DNA from: Hyphomicrobiales bacterium
GTDB taxonomy: Bacteria; Pseudomonadota; Alphaproteobacteria; Rhizobiales; Aestuariivirgaceae
DNA: 6,037 bases
Reading direction: 5' to 3'
NCBI GenBank assembly: GCA_012032065.1
Contig: JAAURV010000201.1
Location: 1-6,037 of the forward strand
In this document: in pieces, positions 1 through 5,807 of the stretch
Position numbering within the stretch: the stretch's first letter is position 1
Layout of the letters: every line of letters starts with the position of its first letter
Position numbers and translations under genes: made by a program
Notes under the pieces: model-generated
What the model saw: the letters and a program-made list of their open reading frames with translations, nothing else
Told to the model about the DNA's origin: nothing
The model's database searches: none

Positions 1-175
1 GTGATCGACCGCGCCGGTGTGGCCGTGCGCGCCGGCACTCATTGCACCCAGCCATTGCTCGCCCGCTTTCGGCGTCACCGCCACCTGCCGCGCCTCCTTC
101 GGCCTCTACAACACCCATGAAGAGGTGGACAAACTGGCGGAAGCGCTTATCTCTGCCCAGAGGATCTTCGCATGA
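1..175 (+). CDS. sufS: Cysteine desulfurase SufS, C-terminal end, frame broken by one base
   Basis: SufS is a PLP-dependent group II cysteine desulfurase that removes sulfur from L-cysteine as a persulfide and feeds it to the SUF scaffold in the cytoplasm. Only the last ~58 codons are in the window. Frame 1 reads VIDRAGVAVRAGTHCTQPLL; the Cys at 43-45 in GTHC aligns with the persulfide-forming Cys364 of E. coli SufS. After ARF the frame is lost: TTT at 67-69 carries one T too many and frame 1 stops at 118-120. Removing one T restores GVTATCRAS and LYNTHEEVDKLAEAL, typical SufS tail motifs including the conserved CRAS arginine, and the gene then ends with TGA at 173-175, overlapping the next start as ATGA. 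The restored ending and the clean overlap show that the gene is real. Whether the extra T is mutation or sequencing error cannot be decided here. The 5' part lies outside the window. Confidence 0.88.
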
Positions 176-540
176 TGGACGCAACACCACAGGTCGAAAC
201 CGCCCCCAACCCCAGCGCCATCCCGGCGGATGAGCTGGCGCGCATGACCGACGAAATCGTGGCGGCGCTGAAGACCGTCTACGATCCGGAAATCCCTGTC
301 GACATCTATGAGCTGGGCCTCATCTACAAGGTCGATATCGACGACGACCGCAATGTCGAGATCGAGATGACGCTGACAGCGCCCGGCTGTCCGGTGGCCG
401 GCGACATGCCGGGGTGGGTCGAGAACGCGGTGTCTACGGTGCCAGGTGTACAGGCGACCAAGGCCAAGATAGTGTTCGATCCGCCTTGGGATCACAGCCG
501 CATGTCGGAAGAGGCGCGCATGGCGCTCAATATGTGGTAG
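172..540 (+). CDS. sufT: SUF-associated MIP18/DUF59 family Fe-S maturation protein (SufT-like)
   Basis: This 122-residue protein belongs to the MIP18 (DUF59) family. Members linked to SUF operons help deliver or mature Fe-S clusters in target proteins. An Ala/Pro-rich N-terminal tail of ~20 residues precedes the domain. Visible family motifs are DPEIPVDIYELGLIY at residues 38-52, TLTAPGCP at 67-74 with the conserved Cys73, and DPPW at 103-106, followed by the usual RMSEEARMAL ending. There is no signal peptide or membrane segment. The start at 172 overlaps the sufS stop (ATGA) and has AGAGGA at 159-164, 7 nt upstream; the second ATG at 175 is an equally possible start. Position between sufS and a sufA-type gene matches the alphaproteobacterial SUF order. 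The family is certain; the symbol sufT is the name commonly used for it and the exact molecular role is inferred. Confidence 0.92.
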   Translation: MMDATPQVETAPNPSAIPADELARMTDEIVAALKTVYDPEIPVDIYELGLIYKVDIDDDRNVEIEMTLTAPGCPVAGDMPGWVENAVSTVPGVQATKAKIVFDPPWDHSRMSEEARMALNMW

Positions 541-550
541 GATGGCGCGC

Positions 551-913
551 ATGACTCAGGCGAGACCAAATGTCGTTCAGTTGACCGAAGCCGCGGCGGC
601 GCGCATCGGCGAGATTATGACGTCGGCTTCCGAGCCCAAATTCCTGCGCGTCGGCGTCAAGAACGGCGGCTGTGCGGGCATGGAATACACCATGAGCTGG
701 ACAGCGGAGCCGGGCAAGTTCGACGAAGTGGTCGAGGACAAGGGTGTGAAGTTCCTGATCGATGCCAAGGCCGTGATGTTCCTGCTCGGCACCGAGATGG
801 ATTATCAGACCGGCAAGATGCGTTCCGGCTTCGTCTTCAACAATCCGAACCAGACATCCGCCTGCGGCTGCGGCGAAAGCGTGCAGTTGAAGCCCGCGGC
901 CCAGTCCGCGTGA
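551..913 (+). CDS. sufA: A-type Fe-S carrier protein (SufA/IscA/ErpA family)
   Basis: A-type carriers bind an Fe-S cluster through three conserved cysteines and pass it from the scaffold to apo-proteins. Counting from the start at 551, the 120-residue product shows the first cysteine in GGCAGM (Cys41) and the C-terminal CGC pair in SACGCGES (Cys105 and Cys107), with the FVFNNPN segment before it. The length is normal for the family. An in-frame ATG at 542 would add three residues, but it has no Shine-Dalgarno sequence. The ATG at 551 has AGGA at 539-542, overlapping the sufT stop, with 8 nt spacing, so I chose 551. It follows sufT directly and overlaps the next gene by 4 bp (GTGA), which fits one transcript. 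Sequence alone does not separate SufA from IscA or ErpA; the SUF context favours SufA. Confidence 0.93.
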   Translation: MTQARPNVVQLTEAAAARIGEIMTSASEPKFLRVGVKNGGCAGMEYTMSWTAEPGKFDEVVEDKGVKFLIDAKAVMFLLGTEMDYQTGKMRSGFVFNNPNQTSACGCGESVQLKPAAQSA

Positions 914-1251
914 GCATCTCGGCGGAATTCCGCGCCTTTCTGGAGGATCAGATGGCGGAGTTCGGCACGGTCTCCATCCGAAAAATGTTTGGCGGCGCGG
1001 GCGTCTACCGCGACAGCCTGATGTTCGCGCTGGTTGCCGATGACGTGCTCTATCTCAAAGCCGATGCCGAAAGCCGCAAGGACTTTGATGCTGAGGGATT
1101 GCCGCCATTCGTTTACGAGGCAGCAGGTGGCAAGCGCACGGTCATGTCCTATTTCCGCGCGCCCGAGGCGTGCTTGGATGACCCCGGCCAAATGGCGGAG
1201 TGGTGCCGCAAGGCATATGCGGCGGCGCTCCGGGCAAACAAGAAGCGCTAA
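910..1251 (+). CDS. TfoX N-terminal domain protein
   Basis: This 113-residue protein consists of a single TfoX_N domain. Visible signatures are IRKMFGGAGVY at residues 23-33, MFALVADDVLYLKAD at about 38-52, and the C-terminal YFRAPEACLDDP...WCRKAYAAALR segment. The TfoX C-terminal domain found in the Haemophilus/E. coli competence regulator Sxy/TfoX is absent, so a competence role should not be assumed; stand-alone TfoX_N proteins have no firmly established function. The start is GTG at 910, overlapping the upstream stop as GTGA, with no convincing Shine-Dalgarno sequence, so translation probably depends on coupling to the sufA-type gene. It appears to be the last gene of the SUF transcript, with 57 bp before the next coding region. 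Confidence 0.88.
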   Translation: MSISAEFRAFLEDQMAEFGTVSIRKMFGGAGVYRDSLMFALVADDVLYLKADAESRKDFDAEGLPPFVYEAAGGKRTVMSYFRAPEACLDDPGQMAEWCRKAYAAALRANKKR

Positions 1252-1308
1252 GTTTCGGTTGCCAGTTCCGCTGGGATTTGCTGATTCCTCGGAACCGGGA
1301 ACCCGCTC

Positions 1309-3195
1309 ATGAATCGCGACAAGCAGATGACCAAGGATCAGCGGCTCTTCGACCTGCGCTGGAGGCGGAGCGAGACCGATCTCTTGGACCCGTTCCGCCG
1401 GCTCTATGGCCGTCACCCGGCAATCGAGGCGGAACTGAAAGCGCTTCTCCAGCGCTACTGGGACGAACGGCCCGATGCGCTCAAGGATCTCGATCTGCAG
1501 CGCGATCTGGAGCCGGATTGGTTTCTGTCGGAGAAGATGGTTGGCTACGTCTTCTATGTTGACCGCTTCGCAGGAACACTGAAGGGCGTGCTCGACCACA
1601 TCGGTTATCTCGAGGAACTGGGCGCGACATACGTTCACTTCATGCCGTGCCTCAAGCCACGGCCCGGTCCCAATGACGGCGGTTACTCGGTCATGGACTA
1701 TGGCGCCATCGATCCGCGCATCGGAACGATGGACGATTTCGAGGAAGTGGCCGCGGCACTGAGAGCGCGCGGCATCAGCATCTGCATCGATCTCGTGCTC
1801 AATCACACCGCCAAGGAACACGCCTGGGCCGAGAAGGCCAAAGCCGGCGATGAGCGTTACCGCAACTATTATTGGATGTTCGACAATCCGGATGAGCCCG
1901 TGGCCTATGAGAAAACGTTGGTGGAAGTGTTCCCCAACGATGCGCCGGGAAATTTCACGCACTATCCCGAGATCGGTTCGTGGGTATGGACCACCTTCAA
2001 CGAACACCAATGGGACTTGAACTGGTCGAACCCGCGCGTATTCCTCGAAATCGTCTGCGTGATGCTGACCCTCGCCAATCGCGGAGCCGACGTTCTGCGC
2101 CTCGATGCCGTGGCCTTCATGTGGAAGCGGCTCGGCACCAATTGCCAGAACCAGCCGGAAGTACACGACATCCTGCAAGGGCTTCGCGCCGCCACGCGCA
2201 TTGCCGCGCCCGCCGTCATTCACAAGGCGGAAGCCATCGTAGCGCCGCGCGATCTGGTGCCGTATCTGGGGCAAGGGAGTCATGCCGGCCGCGAGGCCAA
2301 TCTGGCCTACCACAACAATCTCATGGTTCAGTATTGGTCATCGCTTGCGACGCGCCAGACGCCGCTCATGACCAATGTCTTGCGCACGCATTTTCCGCCG
2401 CGGTTCCGCAATGCCTGCTGGGCCACCTACATCCGCTGCCACGACGATATCGGCTGGGCGATCACCGAGGAGGATGGCGCGGCGATACCGAACGTCTCGG
2501 GCGCGGGGCATCGGCGCTTTCTCGCCGACTTCTATGCCGGGCAGCACACGGGCTCCTTCGCGCGCGGCGGTATCTTTCAGGAAAACGTCGAGACCGGCGA
2601 CCGGCGCAACAGCGGCAGCTTCGCCAGTCTGGCTGGACTCGAATCGGCATTGGCGGCGGGCGATACGGTGGCAGCGGGCGCCGCCGTGCAGCGCATGCTG
2701 ATGGGCGTTGCGCTGATCGCCAGCTTCGGCGGCCTTCCGCTGCTCTACATGGGCGACGAAGTGGGGCTTCTCAACGACTACAGCTTCGAGAACGTTCCCG
2801 AGCATGCACACGACAACCGATGGATGCATCGCCCCGCCATGGACTGGGAACTTGTCAACAAGGCGCAAGGCGGAGAGGGCGCGCCGGCGCAAATTCTGGC
2901 GGGCGTCAGGCACATCCTCGCCCGGCGCAAGGCCGTCGCCGAATCGTCTACGGCGATCTATGCCACGCGCGTGATCGACGCCGGGCATCCCGCGATCTTC
3001 GGCTTCGTGCGCGAGGCGGATGTGGGCGCGCTCGCGGCGCTCTTCAATTTCTCCGAAACCTGGCGGAACGTAGAGGCTTCGGTCCTGCGCGAGGCCGGCG
3101 TGACCGAGTTCCATGACCAATTGAGCGATGGCAAGGTGACCCTGCACAACGATCAAGTGGCGGTCGCGCCTTATGGGCGGATTTGGCTCACCTGA
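1309..3195 (+). CDS. Amylosucrase-type GH13 glucansucrase
   Basis: Amylosucrase (EC 2.4.1.4) splits sucrose and transfers the glucose to make alpha-1,4-glucan, releasing fructose. The 628-residue length matches the family (Neisseria polysaccharea enzyme, 636). From remembered alignment to that enzyme, the catalytic residues are Asp266 in DVLRLDAVAF (nucleophile), Glu308 in HKAEAIV (acid/base) and Asp379 in RCHDDIGW. His166 in NHT and Arg264 are kept. The Asp123/Arg504 pair equals the Asp144-Arg509 salt bridge that closes the sucrose pocket, and Tyr126, Phe230 and Arg433 match Tyr147, Phe250 and Arg446. Order: helical N-domain (~1-75), barrel with the DGGYSV, NHT, RLDAV, EAIV and HDD motifs, then a beta C-domain after ~530. 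No signal peptide is seen, so it is probably cytoplasmic. Differences: Val205 replaces Arg226, Gln280 replaces Glu300, and there are ~6 extra residues between Glu308 and Asp379. Start choice is uncertain: no strong Shine-Dalgarno, and ATG 1327 is possible. Sucrose hydrolase is the main alternative. Confidence 0.9.
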   Translation: MNRDKQMTKDQRLFDLRWRRSETDLLDPFRRLYGRHPAIEAELKALLQRYWDERPDALKDLDLQRDLEPDWFLSEKMVGYVFYVDRFAGTLKGVLDHIGYLEELGATYVHFMPCLKPRPGPNDGGYSVMDYGAIDPRIGTMDDFEEVAAALRARGISICIDLVLNHTAKEHAWAEKAKAGDERYRNYYWMFDNPDEPVAYEKTLVEVFPNDAPGNFTHYPEIGSWVWTTFNEHQWDLNWSNPRVFLEIVCVMLTLANRGADVLRLDAVAFMWKRLGTNCQNQPEVHDILQGLRAATRIAAPAVIHKAEAIVAPRDLVPYLGQGSHAGREANLAYHNNLMVQYWSSLATRQTPLMTNVLRTHFPPRFRNACWATYIRCHDDIGWAITEEDGAAIPNVSGAGHRRFLADFYAGQHTGSFARGGIFQENVETGDRRNSGSFASLAGLESALAAGDTVAAGAAVQRMLMGVALIASFGGLPLLYMGDEVGLLNDYSFENVPEHAHDNRWMHRPAMDWELVNKAQGGEGAPAQILAGVRHILARRKAVAESSTAIYATRVIDAGHPAIFGFVREADVGALAALFNFSETWRNVEASVLREAGVTEFHDQLSDGKVTLHNDQVAVAPYGRIWLT

Positions 3196-3200
3196 AGGCT

Positions 3201-3228
3201 TTGGGTTTTCCGAAACCTGTCGTATAGT
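3201..3228 (+). promoter_or_regulatory. Possible sigma-70-type promoter for the 3264 gene
   Basis: TTGGGT at 3201-3206 and TATAGT at 3223-3228 are separated by 16 bp. The -10 box matches five of six consensus bases, the -35 box only three. It lies in the 68 bp gap after the amylosucrase stop and ends ~36 bp before the next start codon. This would let the 3264 gene be transcribed on its own, but read-through from the amylosucrase gene is also possible. Confidence 0.3.
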
Positions 3229-3252
3229 CAGCGTTCGGGGGCAGAATATTCC

Positions 3253-3256
3253 GGAG
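3253..3256 (+). promoter_or_regulatory. Ribosome binding site GGAG for the 3264 gene
   Basis: GGAG (within CCGGAGAGAA) sits 7 nt upstream of ATG 3264. It is one of the strongest Shine-Dalgarno sequences in the window and fixes the start of the unknown gene. Confidence 0.7.
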
Positions 3257-3263
3257 AGAAGCC

Positions 3264-4103
3264 ATGGCCGTTCCCAGCAACATGTTCACGTCGGCGGAGA
3301 AAACCAAACACCGCAACTCGCTTCCCGCCTTCGCCGATGCGGCGGCGGATTTTCTCGACTGGACCTATGACGACCACATCAAATTCTTCAGGCAGTGGGG
3401 CGTCTCGAAATACTACGGCAACCGCAAGCCGGAGCACAAAACCAAGGCGCTCCGAATCGAGCAGCTCAAGAAATATGGCAAGCCCGCCTTCCTCGCCGAT
3501 CAGCAGGTGGCCACGGCCTGCGTGACCCTCGCCATGCAGGCCTTGGAGCGCGGTTTCAATGCCACTGGCATGCCCAACACCTGGAAGAAGATCAACGACC
3601 AGCTCAGGATCGGGCAGAAGTACTACGGCACCGATTTACAGGCAATGCTGCGGCAGCTTGGCTGGAAAGTCTATTTGTGGAATCCCGATCCCAGCAAGAA
3701 TGCCGAATGGGACGCCGAGGACAAGCGGCTCAATCCACCGAAAACAAGCGGCGGCTGGAGGGCCGAATGGGGCGGCCACGCGCTTCGCTACGCGAGCTCT
3801 GTCAACAAAGGCATGTACTACGACGTGCCAGTGGACAACGTCACCAAGCTGGTCGGCTTCAAGAAGTCGCCGCCCGCGTCGTTCAAGAGCGTGCCGATCT
3901 GGGTTGGCACGGCTCACGCCGGTTATCATGTGTTTCCAGGCCGGACGGGCGATGTCATCGAGGCGCATTCGATGCGGTGGATGAATTCGATCGAGAACAT
4001 CGAGTTCTCGAAGTTCAATCCGCTGGGTTCGGGCGGCGGCCCGCGCTGGACGCCATCGCTGAAGTACCGTTCGGGATTGATCTGCGTTCCCTCGGATTTT
4101 TAG
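3264..4103 (+). CDS. Unrecognised 279-residue protein, possible papain-fold cysteine peptidase-like
   Basis: I do not recognise this protein by name. The start is set by GGAG 7 nt upstream. There is no signal peptide or transmembrane segment, and it has only two cysteines, Cys86 and Cys274. The segment DQQVATACVTLAMQAL (79-94) has Gln80 six residues before Cys86, followed by a hydrophobic stretch; this resembles the Gln-x5-Cys element of papain-fold enzymes, especially C39-type peptidases. Further on, residues 211-235 (PIWVGTAHAGYHVF...IEAHS) give His218, His222 and His235 in a predicted beta-rich stretch like the histidine half of such folds. The N-terminal ~75 residues are charged, with a DWTYDDHIKFFRQWG segment. 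The Cys-to-His distance is longer than in a compact C39 domain. Function is unknown; the peptidase-like reading is inference only. The gene follows the amylosucrase gene by 68 bp and converges on the deacetylase gene. Confidence 0.85.
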   Translation: MAVPSNMFTSAEKTKHRNSLPAFADAAADFLDWTYDDHIKFFRQWGVSKYYGNRKPEHKTKALRIEQLKKYGKPAFLADQQVATACVTLAMQALERGFNATGMPNTWKKINDQLRIGQKYYGTDLQAMLRQLGWKVYLWNPDPSKNAEWDAEDKRLNPPKTSGGWRAEWGGHALRYASSVNKGMYYDVPVDNVTKLVGFKKSPPASFKSVPIWVGTAHAGYHVFPGRTGDVIEAHSMRWMNSIENIEFSKFNPLGSGGGPRWTPSLKYRSGLICVPSDF

Positions 4104-4161
4104 AGGTCAGTGGTCAGAAATCGGAGCTCAAGTCGCCTTGACTTCTGATCGCTGATCCCTC
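4103..4161 (+). other. Long imperfect hairpin immediately after the stop codon
   Basis: The arm at 4105-4119 pairs with 4143-4157 over 15 positions in RNA, three of them G-U, with two more pairs possible beyond a small bulge (4103-4104 with 4160-4161). The loop holds its own 5 bp stem, TCAAG 4128-4132 with CTTGA 4137-4141 around TCGC. The left arm contains a tandem GGTCAGT/GGTCAGA and the right arm CTGATCG/CTGATCC. There is no T-run after it, so it is not a classic intrinsic terminator; it may protect or end the mRNA of the 3264 gene. Confidence 0.6.
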
Positions 4162-4270
4162 GTCCAGTCTCTCCGTGCCGCAGCGGCCGGAGATCACGCA
4201 AGGCGTCTTGCCGCTGGGCGATCATGATGTCTGAAGCATCAGGCTGTCCATCAACTTGATACCTCCATTT

Positions 4271-4324
4271 CCGTCATTCCAGCCAGGCGATGCGGAACGC
4301 ATCGCGCGAGCTGGAACCCAGCTT
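4271..4324 (+). repeat. Palindromic REP-like repeat, copy A
   Basis: This 54 bp unit begins CCGTCATTCCAGCCA and ends GAGCTGGAACCCAGCTT. TTCCAGC (4277-4283) pairs with GCTGGAA (4310-4316), enclosing a perfect inner stem GCGATGCG / CGCATCGC with a GAA loop at 4295-4297. The ends match copies B and C almost exactly while the inner stem differs. Confidence 0.85.
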
Positions 4325-4387
4325 TCTCTCAGCGCGCAGGACGGTAGACGGCGGGTTGTTTCTCATCTTTCATCGTTGCTCCTCCCG

Positions 4388-4439
4388 AAGCTGGGTTCCA
4401 GCTCGCGCGGCGCTTCGCGCCGCTTGGCTGGAATGACGG
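4388..4439 (-). repeat. Palindromic REP-like repeat, copy B (inverted)
   Basis: This 52 bp copy faces copy A. On the minus strand it begins CCGTCATTCCAGCCAAGC and ends GAGCTGGAACCCAGCTT. Its inner stem is GCGGCGC / GCGCCGC with a GAA loop (TTC at 4414-4416 on the plus strand). With copy A it forms a larger inverted repeat spanning 4271-4439. Confidence 0.85.
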
Positions 4440-4500
4440 ATGAGGGGAAAATTTCCGTCGCAATCCAACTACAAATTCAGTTCATTTGACCGCCTGACGC

Positions 4501-5576
4501 TTAGCGCGGGCAGCACCCGGTAGCCCTGCGCGTTTTTTTCTTTGACTGAATCTTTTTGAGCTGCATCGGGGTGAACTCCTTCATCGGCGCCGCCATCGCC
4601 ATGGCCATGCGCGGCGCGGCAACCGGTTTCGTGAAGTTCCCGGCCTGATAGTCGTTGAGCTTGCTCTTGTTCTTTTCGACGAAAGCCAGAAGCTCCTTAT
4701 AGGTGCCGCAGATGACATCCGGCTTCTTCTTCACATAGCGGGCGATGCGCTTCATCGCCCTCCAGTAGGCGCCGCCCTGCATCTGCGAGAAGTGATGCCC
4801 GATGTGCACGGGCGCGCGGTTGCCGAAATAATTGTTGTGGAAGTAGGTGACGTAGCTCTGGACCATTTGGTCCTCGTATTGTTTCTGCTTTTCCTTGGGC
4901 CCATCCTTGCCGCCAGTTTGGGTGACAAGGAAGTTGTAGTCCATGCTGAGCGTTTTCTTGGCCGTGCCCGAGACCGGAATCATGGCCAGCGGAAAATTCC
5001 ACACACCGTCGATCTGCCGCGGCCAGTAGTTCATGTTGTCGACGCGGCTCGTGTCGTAGTCGATGCCGTGCTTGTTGAAGGTTTTCCACAGGGCCTTGCG
5101 GTCGCCGATGGCAAGATAAGGCGCGCGAAAGCCCGACAGCTCCTTGGCGAAATAGGTCTTCCAGCCCGCCGGTTCCGCCGCGCCGTGGTATCTCTTCCAG
5201 ACGTTCTGCAGGATGCTGGTGAATTGGGCGAACTCCTTGTCCCATTGCGCGAATGTGTATTTGGCGCCGTCGAAATGCCCGATGGCGTGCGAGCCGATTT
5301 CGTGGCCTTCCTTCATCGCCAGCCGCACCTGCTCCAGGCGCTGCTTCATCATGTCCAAAGTGCCGCCGAAGCCGATGTTGCTTTTGCCCGACTGGCCCAG
5401 GGCGTCGATGTAATCGTGCTTGTGTTCGGTCAGCAGGAAATAGACGCCGCTAATGAAATAGGTGAAGCGGACCCCGGTGCTCGAAGCGAATTCCCGCGAC
5501 TCCTTCCAGAACCCGGTTCGTTGGAGCCGTCGAATGCAAGACAGACAAACTGTGGAGGGGTTGGAACCTTAGGCAT
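4501..5576 (-). CDS. Polysaccharide deacetylase-like (NodB-fold) protein, frame broken by one base
   Basis: The family is metal-dependent carbohydrate esterase 4-like and removes N- or O-acetyl groups from polysaccharides. The start is ATG 5576-5574: AGGGAGG lies 6 nt upstream and there is an in-frame TGA a few codons before it. From ATG the frame reads MPKVPTPPQFVCLAFDGSNEPG, then shifts. One base missing near 5512-5514 (CCGGG, probably once CCGGGG) would join it to FWKESREFASSTGVRFTYFI and an intact remainder, giving about 358 residues. Motifs in the restored protein: FDGS at 15-18 (one Asp instead of the usual DD), SHAIGH with His97 and His101 (metal ligands), FRAPY at 150-154, and HIGHH at 258-262. 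No signal peptide is seen, so export is not apparent. The tail is Met/Ala- and Lys-rich (MAMAMAAPM). The last ~12 residues depend on a T7 run at 4533-4539 and may be wrong. Without correction a shortened product could start only at TTG 5358, losing motif 1. Confidence 0.82.
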
Positions 5577-5582
5577 GAGCGG

Positions 5583-5589
5583 CCTCCCT
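5583..5589 (-). promoter_or_regulatory. Strong ribosome binding site for the deacetylase gene
   Basis: AGGGAGG on the minus strand lies 6 nt before ATG 5576. It is the best Shine-Dalgarno match in the window. It supports the true start at 5576, upstream of the frame break, rather than the TTG at 5358. Confidence 0.75.
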
Positions 5590-5608
5590 GGCTTTACTGC
5601 ACGTCAAG

Positions 5609-5636
5609 ACTGTACACCTCCGCCGGGACTGGTCAA
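5609..5636 (-). promoter_or_regulatory. Possible promoter of the deacetylase gene
   Basis: On the minus strand TTGACC (5636-5631) and TACAGT (5614-5609) are 16 bp apart, matching five and four of six sigma-70 consensus bases. Transcription would start near 5602, giving a short leader that contains the AGGGAGG site. The dyad at 5620-5651 overlaps the -35 box and spacer. Confidence 0.4.
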
Positions 5637-5651
5637 CCGGGAAGCCGGCGG
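5620..5651. repeat. Inverted repeat overlapping the putative deacetylase promoter
   Basis: CCGCCGG at 5620-5626 and CCGGCGG at 5645-5651 are perfect reverse complements separated by 18 bp. The dyad covers the proposed -35 element, so it could be an operator, or simply a GC-rich hairpin. Confidence 0.5.
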
Positions 5652-5680
5652 GCAGTGGTCCTGGGGCAATGGACTTCAAA

Positions 5681-5701
5681 GGTGAAAGCCGGGATTTCAC
5701 C
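5681..5701. repeat. Short perfect hairpin GGTGAAA / TTTCACC
   Basis: GGTGAAA at 5681-5687 pairs with TTTCACC at 5695-5701 around a 7 nt loop. It lies upstream of the proposed deacetylase promoter. No T-run follows on either strand, so a terminator role is not supported. Confidence 0.5.
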
Positions 5702-5780
5702 GGCAACCCCTCGCTGCCTTCCGCCGCACGATGCAGAAAAATGAACCGTACACTGATTAATTATCCGCTCTCTCCCGAAT

Positions 5781-5803
5781 CGTCATTCCGGCGGCAAGCC
5801 GGG
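5781..5803 (+). repeat. Diverged relative of the palindromic repeat (copy D)
   Basis: CGTCATTCCGGC followed by GGCAA and GCCGGGA forms a small CCGGC/GCCGG hairpin. It shares the CGTCATTCC head of copies A-C but has a much shorter stem and a different tail, so the relationship is tentative. Confidence 0.45.
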
Positions 5804-5807
5804 ACCG

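Larger units (their letters stand above)
4104..4500. other. Non-coding region between convergent genes
   Basis: This ~400 bp stretch separates the 3' ends of the unknown gene (+) and the deacetylase gene (-). It contains the post-stop hairpin, a short stem at 4198-4211 (GCAAG-GCGT-CTTGC), and two facing palindromic repeats with 63 bp between them. Open frames across the repeats (for example 4256-4489 +) are not supported as genes: no ribosome binding site is visible and their translation is just the repeat. Confidence 0.7.

Noticed and set aside
805..2313. 502-codon open frame on the minus strand
   Set aside because: It lies antisense to the A-type carrier, TfoX_N and amylosucrase genes, all of which have clear family motifs. 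Long antisense frames are expected in GC-rich coding DNA.
1309..4103. Amylosucrase plus unknown gene as a sugar-use operon
   Set aside because: No sucrose transporter, fructokinase or regulator is present, and the unknown gene has its own promoter-like sequence; shared function is not supported.
4101..4224. Small minus-strand open frame of about 40 codons after the unknown gene
   Set aside because: It has no ribosome binding site, and much of it is the complementary strand of the post-stop hairpin.
4256..4489. 77-codon open frame on the plus strand
   Set aside because: It spans repeat copies A and B, including both palindromes, and has no ribosome binding site; repeat-derived frames of this kind are common false genes.
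4792..5685. 297-codon open frame on the plus strand opposite the deacetylase
   Set aside because: The minus strand carries the deacetylase motifs SHAIGH, FRAPY and HIGHH, so the plus frame is its mirror. It also runs across the deacetylase promoter region.
5577..5710. Possible cobalamin riboswitch upstream of the deacetylase gene on the minus strand
   Set aside because: GGTGAAATCC, CACTG and AAAGCCAGGGAGGCC occur in the order of cobalamin-riboswitch boxes, but the spacing is wrong, the CCCGC-ACTGT core is missing, GGTGAAA is better explained by its own hairpin, and the AGGGAGG part is the ribosome binding site. A covariance-model search would settle it.
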